From contig JAJJLU010004716.1 of the NCBI GenBank assembly GCA_023807065.1, positions 1-10,015 of the forward strand: a stretch of 10,015 bases of DNA. Reading direction: 5' to 3'. The DNA comes from Isotricha intestinalis. Lineage: Eukaryota > Ciliophora > Litostomatea > Vestibuliferida > Isotrichidae. The position numbers were made by a program, and so were the translations under genes. Of the stretch, positions 6,144 to 10,015 are shown piece after piece; position 1 is the first letter of the stretch, and the number at the start of each line of letters is the position of its first letter. The notes below the pieces were generated by a model. That model searched no databases, had not been told where the DNA came from, and saw nothing but the letters and a program-made list of their open reading frames with translations.

Positions 6144-7070
6144 TTAAATATAATTTTCTTTTATATATTTTTCAATATCTTGGAAAGAAAATCTTTCTCT
6201 TTCATCAATTTCTAACATTTTAGTAATTAAAAGAATCATTTTTGAAGAATAATGTTTTTTAATATTTTTACTAATTATAGAATTAAGAACTTTCATACTA
6301 AATATATCTCTTAAATCAGTTAAAATATTAATATTTAAAGTTAAAGCATAAATTAAGCAAAAACCAAGAGAATAAACATCACTTTTATAAGCATTATGAA
6401 TTACTTCTTTTTGATTATATATTAATCCTTTATATAATACTGGAGACATAAATAATTGACTTCCTTTTAAAGTTGCTTCTTGAACTGAATCTGAAAGAGT
6501 TTTTATTTCCCCAAAATCAGTAATTTTATATACATTATTCTCAAATATTAATATATTTTGAGGTTTAATATCTCTATGTGCTATTCCTTCATTTTCTAAA
6601 TATATTAATGGTTTTATTATTTGATTTAATATATTTATTATTTCATTTTCTGTATAATATTCTTTTACTTTAAATCTTCTTTTTATTTCATCATTCCAAT
6701 CTGACAAAGCTAATTCCATTAAAATATATAATGAATATGTTGTAATATCTAAACATTTATATTCAACTCCAATAATTTTCATAATATTTTCATGTTTTTT
6801 AGAATATATTAATTCTAATCTATTTTGAATTAATTTAATTTCTTTTAAATCATGACAAAGAATTTTTTTTAATGCATATTTAGAATCATCATAAATATTT
6901 TGAACTAAATAAATTTTACCATAAGAGCCTTCACCAATAGGATTTAAATATTCGAAATGTTCAATATCAAATTCTGGAATAATACCTTCTTGACTTATTA
7001 ATTTTAATTTTTCTGGATTTGTTAAAATATTTCCTCCTATATTAATTGGAATTTCACTGTTTGATGATAT
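6144..7070 (-). CDS. Protein kinase domain segment (Ser/Thr)
   Basis: An uninterrupted 308-codon frame holds a full kinase domain. It has the glycine loop GEGSYG (6918-6935), the ATP-anchoring Lys in YALKK (about 6867-6869), catalytic HRDIKPQN (HRD at 6570-6578), DFGE (DFG at 6510-6518), an activation segment TLKGSQLFMSPVLY in place of APE, KSDVYSLGFC of subdomain IX and the terminal Arg in ERERFSF. The HRDIKPQN loop indicates Ser/Thr specificity. Immediately before the domain is NPEKLKLISQEGIIPEFDIE, a lead-in that I recall from ciliate kinases of this type. The first Met in frame (6782) lies beyond the glycine loop and ATP-binding Lys and cannot be the start; the segment must be continuous with upstream sequence. 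It ends in TAA right after the last helix, as expected. Confidence 0.85.
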   Translation of the reverse strand: MSSNSEIPINIGGNILTNPEKLKLISQEGIIPEFDIEHFEYLNPIGEGSYGKIYLVQNIYDDSKYALKKILCHDLKEIKLIQNRLELIYSKKHENIMKIIGVEYKCLDITTYSLYILMELALSDWNDEIKRRFKVKEYYTENEIINILNQIIKPLIYLENEGIAHRDIKPQNILIFENNVYKITDFGEIKTLSDSVQEATLKGSQLFMSPVLYKGLIYNQKEVIHNAYKSDVYSLGFCLIYALTLNINILTDLRDIFSMKVLNSIISKNIKKHYSSKMILLITKMLEIDERERFSFQDIEKYIKENYI

Positions 7071-9217
7071 TCACCTAAAGAAATTTGACTTCCTCTTCTA
7101 TCATGATTAAATTTTATTAATGAATCTAATTTATCAAATTTTTTTTTTATTATTTGGACTAAACATAAAATTATCAAATTTTTTTTTATTATTTGGACTA
7201 AACATAAAACTTTGTTTTTTACTTAACACAAAAAAACTTTGATCTTCTAAATCATTTATTTTATCCGTTTCTTCTTCTTTTTCTAATTCTTTATCTATAT
7301 ATTTTGTATTTTGCTTTGTTAGTATTATTTTTGTTTTATTTGATTTATTTGATTTATTTGTTTTTTGAGTGTTTAACTCTCCAGAAAATGAAAAAGAATC
7401 TTCTTCTTCTTCATTTTTACTTTTATTTGTTTTTTCTGTTGTTGTTTCATTTAAATTTAAATTTAATTTTATTCTTTGAATTTTTCTTGTTGGTTGATTA
7501 CTTGCATTTCCTAAAGATGAATTATCATTTGTTTAAATATTATTATTTTCATTTTCATTATTTGTATTATTTTCTTTTATATTTTCTTTATTATTGTCAT
7601 TTAAAATCTCTTTATTATTATTTATATTTTCCATTGAATTAGCTTTATTTTTTTCATATATATTTATTATCTTATTCTCTTTATATTCATTGTTATTATC
7701 TTTTTGAATATCTTTGTTTTTTTCATTAATGTCACTGTATGATTTAATTAAAGAAATATCATTTTTGTTTGTAGTTATTGAGATTATATTATTAGATTTA
7801 TTTAATTTTATTTTCTCTTTACTATTTGAGTTATTTCTTTGTTGTAAAATATCATATAAATAACTCCTACCTTTTCTTTTTGGATAAGATTCATACATTA
7901 AACTAATTATTTTATTAGAATCAGGAGATTTATTTTTTTTATTTCTACTTTTTCTATTTGGTTTTCCATAAGTAATATTATTTTTAGAAATATAAGTTGT
8001 AACATTTTTTTTGAAATTAATAGGACTCATAAAACTTTCTTTAAATTTAAGGTTTCTTCAAGGAGAAAGAGAATTTGATGTATTATTAATAACAATATAT
8101 TCTTTTTTTTTAAAATAGTATTAAAAGCACTTTTATAACTTTTAAATTGTTTATTACATAAAGGACAAGTCCAAATATATTTATCAGAAAAATTCATAGC
8201 ATGTCATTTAAAACAAACTATTATTTTATCATTACAAATCCCTTCATATAATATACCTTTACAATTATCTTTATGAAAAAAGTTAAATCTTTTGAATTTA
8301 CTTTACAACAAGGAATTTCATTTGGAAAAGCTTTTTCTTTAAATAATAAAATTTTTTTAATTGCTCTTTTTATAATTTCCATTTCTAAATTATTATATGT
8401 TTTAGCATTGCTTTTAAATTCTTTTTTACAAATTGCACAATTCCAAATTATATTCTCTGGTTTAGCTTTAAATTTGCATTTAGGTTTTAAACATATTAAA
8501 TAATTATCTTTTAAATTTAAATATAATATATTTTGACAATTTATAATATTTTGACAATTTATATATTTCATTGTATTATTTATTATTCCTCCACAATAAT
8601 ATTTTTCCCAAGTTGCTGGTAAAATATTTATATCTTCGTTTTTTAATAATATACAAGAATGATATCCAAAAGAACAATGATTATAAAATAATAATATTTC
8701 ATTTGGTAAAAAACATTTTAAATGAGATACTTCATTTTTATTATTATATATTTCTATTAATTTTGATTGTTTATTTTTACACAAATGATATGTATATTTT
8801 TCAGTGTAAAAACAATGTTTTCTATAATGACTCAAAAATTTATATATTTTTTTGATTTTTTTGATATTTTTTCCATTCATTATTTAATATTAAATAATTT
8901 TTACTGTATTTTTCTTCAATATTTTGTTTTGAAATTTCTATTAATTCTTTTATATCATTTTTATATTTTGGATATAACTCCTTTAATATATGTTCTACTT
9001 CTCTTATTATTTTATTTAAAAATATATCTTTTGATATTAGTAATATTTCACAAAAATTTTCTATAAATTCTTCATTTGTTATTTCATTTATTCTATTTAT
9101 TATATTATTATCTAAATTTATAGCTCTTTTTTTAATTAAAGTTTTTTTACAGTTTAATCTTGTAGATTTTTCAAATTTAGAGCTTATTATTTTTTTTATT
9201 ACACTTCTTTTTGACAT
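6144..9217 (-). CDS. Zinc-module plus protein kinase gene, interrupted (whole locus)
   Basis: All minus-strand coding segments from ATG 9215-9217 to TAA 6144-6146 look like parts of one gene: helical N-terminus, Cys-rich zinc modules, Asn/Lys/Ser-rich linker, C-terminal Ser/Thr kinase. I recall this order as a ciliate kinase architecture (memory, not a search). A TAA lies immediately upstream of ATG 9217, supporting that start. The locus is broken by apparent one-base frame changes near 8855, 8270, 8107, 7144 and 7065, most of them in A/T runs, and by in-frame TGA 8204-8206, TGA 8058-8060 and TAA 7533-7535. No ATG precedes the kinase domain in its own frame, so the kinase cannot easily be a separate gene. 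All kinase residues are intact, which argues against long decay. Sequencing errors in homopolymers, a young pseudogene or recoding remain open. Confidence 0.55.
7074..8220 (-). CDS. Linker between zinc modules and kinase, with second zinc half-site
   Basis: At its 5' end this segment has CFK, TGA, HAMNF followed by KYIWTCPLCNKQF, the second half of a CxxC...CxxC zinc module (TGT at 8213-8215, TGA at 8204-8206). Then come a nine-A run where one A seems missing (8103-8111), a second TGA (8058-8060) and a long Asn/Lys/Ser/Glu-rich linker, clean from Met 8030 to TAA 7533-7535. The same frame continues beyond that TAA without a break as TNDNSSLGNASNQP... and on through Asn-Lys-Ser repeats (around 7337-7361) to a duplicated MFSPNNKKKFDNF unit. 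This composition is typical of disordered linkers in A/T-rich protists. No function is apparent. Confidence 0.5.
7131..7209. repeat. 39/40-bp tandem duplication inside the kinase linker
   Basis: Two adjacent copies (7131-7170 and 7171-7209) are identical except for the T run: ten T in the first, nine in the second. On the coding strand each unit reads MFSPNNKKKFDNF. With nine A the 39-bp unit keeps frame; the copy with ten A shifts it. The difference is a single homopolymer slip in a recent duplication or in the sequence data. Confidence 0.85.
8221..8880 (-). CDS. Cys-rich zinc-module segment
   Basis: Counting from Met 8880, the segment contains YRKHC (23), HLC (34), C69 and C76, the strongly family-like ILPATWEKYYC (ending 96), C109 and C115, then CLKPKC and WNCAIC (C130, C135, C148, C151), a C-x4-C...C-x2-C zinc module. 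It goes on through AFPNEIPCCKVN to a frame break near 8270 in the run ACTTTTTTCAT. Adding one T there gives HKDNCKGILYEG, which leads into the CFK/WTCPLC module downstream. The first zinc module may have lost ligands (FYNHC where I would expect a CxxC pair). Residues 107-118 carry a direct duplication of INCQNI. Likely role: a protein-interaction or regulatory module for the attached kinase (inference). Confidence 0.6.
   Translation of the reverse strand: MNGKNIKKIKKIYKFLSHYRKHCFYTEKYTYHLCKNKQSKLIEIYNNKNEVSHLKCFLPNEILLFYNHCSFGYHSCILLKNEDINILPATWEKYYCGGIINNTMKYINCQNIINCQNILYLNLKDNYLICLKPKCKFKAKPENIIWNCAICKKEFKSNAKTYNNLEMEIIKRAIKKILLFKEKAFPNEIPCCKVNSKDLTFFIKIIVKVYYMKGFVMIK
8528..8563. repeat. 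18-bp perfect tandem duplication in the zinc segment
   Basis: atattttgacaatttata occurs twice back to back (period 18). On the coding strand it duplicates six residues (INCQNI) and keeps frame, adding a second Cys in the middle of a zinc-module region. Confidence 0.8.
8840..9217 (-). CDS. Helical N-terminal segment of the kinase gene
   Basis: This segment starts at ATG 9215-9217, with TAA directly upstream, and gives a Lys/Ile/Glu-rich, probably alpha-helical stretch of about 125 residues without known motifs. Its last residues (NEWKKYQKNQKN) overlap the next frame, where IYKFLSHYRKHC continues. Skipping one A in the A runs at 8842-8872 joins them. The real junction is therefore within about 8842-8865, and the TAA that ends this frame is probably not a natural stop. 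It lies 129 bases from the telomere-like block at 9346. Confidence 0.55.
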   Translation of the reverse strand: MSKRSVIKKIISSKFEKSTRLNCKKTLIKKRAINLDNNIINRINEITNEEFIENFCEILLISKDIFLNKIIREVEHILKELYPKYKNDIKELIEISKQNIEEKYSKNYLILNNEWKKYQKNQKNI

Positions 9218-9345
9218 TTATTTATTTTTTATAAATTGAAAAAATATTTCATTAACGGTTTATGGTATTAATAATATATAAAAACTTTATTCTCTAAAAT
9301 TAAAAAATTGTATTTAAAAAAATAAAATTGATTTATTATTTATAT
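9218..9345. other. 5' flank of the kinase gene up to the telomere-like block
   Basis: 128 bases of A/T-rich sequence between the putative kinase start and the GGGGATT repeats. It would have to hold the promoter. If the repeats mark a chromosome end, this is a very short subtelomere, as seen on compact macronuclear chromosomes. No motif stands out except the slightly less A/T-rich attaacggtttatggtatt at 9251-9268. Confidence 0.35.
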
Positions 9346-9373
9346 GGGGATTGGGCCCAATCCCCAATCCCCA
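9346..9373. repeat. Head-to-head telomere-like repeats (GGGGATT / CCCCAAT)
   Basis: A G/C-rich block in otherwise A/T sequence: GGGGATTGGG (9346-9355) followed by CCCAATCCCCAATCCCCA (9356-9373). Bases 9346-9365 form a perfect 20-bp palindrome, 22 bp with the flanking T and A. The right arm holds two CCCCAAT-type units in a row. The G-rich strand points rightwards on the left side and the C-rich strand starts the right side, which is the orientation of two chromosome ends placed end to end. The unit is close to known ciliate telomeres (CCCCAA, CCCCAAAA). Confidence 0.65.
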
Positions 9374-10015
9374 TTTAATCTAACAATAATATATTAAAAA
9401 ATTGCATAATCACAAAATTAATAATTTAATTAAAAGAAAAATAAAAGAATAATATTTTATATATTTCAAAGAGTAATCATAAAGTTGAAATAAATGTAAA
9501 TAAAGGATAAAATTTGAATATTTAAATATATAATAATTCCCTTTAAATTCAATTTAATTTATATTTTTAAAAAAAATATTACAGAAAAAAACATATTTAT
9601 CATTGATTAATATTTTTTTATATTAAATAATATTATAAATAAATAAAAAAACTAAAATAATTTTAATTATTTGATTAATATATTATTTTCGGTATAAATT
9701 ATTATAAAAAAATTGAACAAACTTATTTATTAATATATCCATTATTTTTTTATAAGTAAAATTATAATAATATAAATATATTTAAATTGAACGATATAAA
9801 ATATTAATTTTAAAAGATTAAATAAATAAAATAAATCAATATATAATAAATTTAAAAAAAAATATATATTTAATTGATAAAAAACTCTCAAAAAATATAA
9901 AAAATGAAAATATAAAAATTTATAAATAAAGAAAAATTAATAAATCATTTATATACAAAAAAAATTTAATAGATAAAAATAAAAATTATATAAATGAAAA
10001 ATCAAATTTTTCAAG
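9374..10015. other. A/T-rich sequence without a supportable gene
   Basis: 640 bases of almost pure A+T, with no ORF, RNA fold or C/D pair that I can support. An ATG at 9994-9996 opens MKNQIFQ and runs off the end after an A-rich leader, so a gene might start there, but seven codons prove nothing. If the block at 9346-9373 is telomeric, this is the subtelomere of a second chromosome. Confidence 0.4.

Noticed and set aside
7022..7075. 38-nt intron GTGAAT...TAATATAG joining the two kinase frames
   Set aside because: It gives a possible reading, but a single missing base keeps GEYHQ-NSEIPINIGGN continuous, and the neighbouring homopolymer slip already shows that single-base changes occur here. 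It is not excluded.
7304..7642. Phe/Leu/Tyr-rich plus-strand frame, apparent membrane protein
   Set aside because: It is the antisense shadow of the Asn/Lys-rich linker of the kinase gene; A-rich codons read backwards give Phe and Leu. The same applies to plus-strand frames over 8273-9066.
1..10015. Simple ciliate code with TAA and TAG as Gln throughout
   Set aside because: The FHA, PUF and kinase frames run for 300 or more codons without TAA, use CAA for Gln, and end in TAA exactly where their domains end. TAA is clearly a normal stop for these genes, so only rare or context-dependent reading is possible.

Overview
This window looks like nuclear DNA of a protist, most likely a ciliate. By eye it is well over three quarters A+T. 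Coding regions are rich in Asn, Lys and Ile, one gene has a 30-nt GTAAAT...TAG intron, and there is a block of CCCCAAT repeats resembling the C4A2/C4A4-type telomeres of ciliates. The C-terminal kinase belongs to a zinc-finger plus kinase type that I recall as common in ciliates. I cannot name the species. Nothing bacterial or viral is visible.

Layout. 1-411 (+): the 3' end of a BspA-like (DUF285) leucine-rich-repeat gene. 768-1633 (-): a tandem-GAF protein with a damaged or recoded 5' end. 1634-1774: a divergent promoter. 1775-2791 (+): a clean FHA-domain protein. 2792-3446: a convergent 3' region with inverted repeats and two Pumilio-type sites. 3447-5117 (-): a Pumilio/PUF RNA-binding protein with a 30-nt intron and one in-frame TAA. 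About 5221-5640: a cluster of three C/D-box snoRNA candidates. 6144-9217 (-): one long gene with a helical N-terminus, Cys-rich zinc modules, an Asn/Lys-rich linker and a complete protein kinase domain; it is interrupted by in-frame stops and single-base frame breaks. 9346-9373: a head-to-head telomere-like GGGGATT/CCCCAAT junction. 9374-10015: almost pure A+T with no convincing gene.

Three things stand out. (1) The spacer upstream of the PUF gene holds three C/D-box snoRNA candidates. One has a perfect 11-bp terminal stem. Two others carry 9-11 nt complementarities to highly conserved LSU rRNA, and one of these predicts the position of yeast Gm2395. (2) Several genes keep one reading frame through TAA or TGA codons, and one TGA stands where a zinc-ligand Cys is expected. 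Single-base frame breaks also occur, mostly at A/T runs. Uneven assembly quality, gene decay and unusual decoding are all possible. Clean long ORFs that end in TAA argue against a simple TAA=Gln code. (3) The telomere-like repeats have the orientation expected of two chromosome ends joined together, real or by assembly.

The genes do not form an obvious pathway. FHA, GAF, PUF and kinase proteins are typical regulatory genes of a large protist genome.
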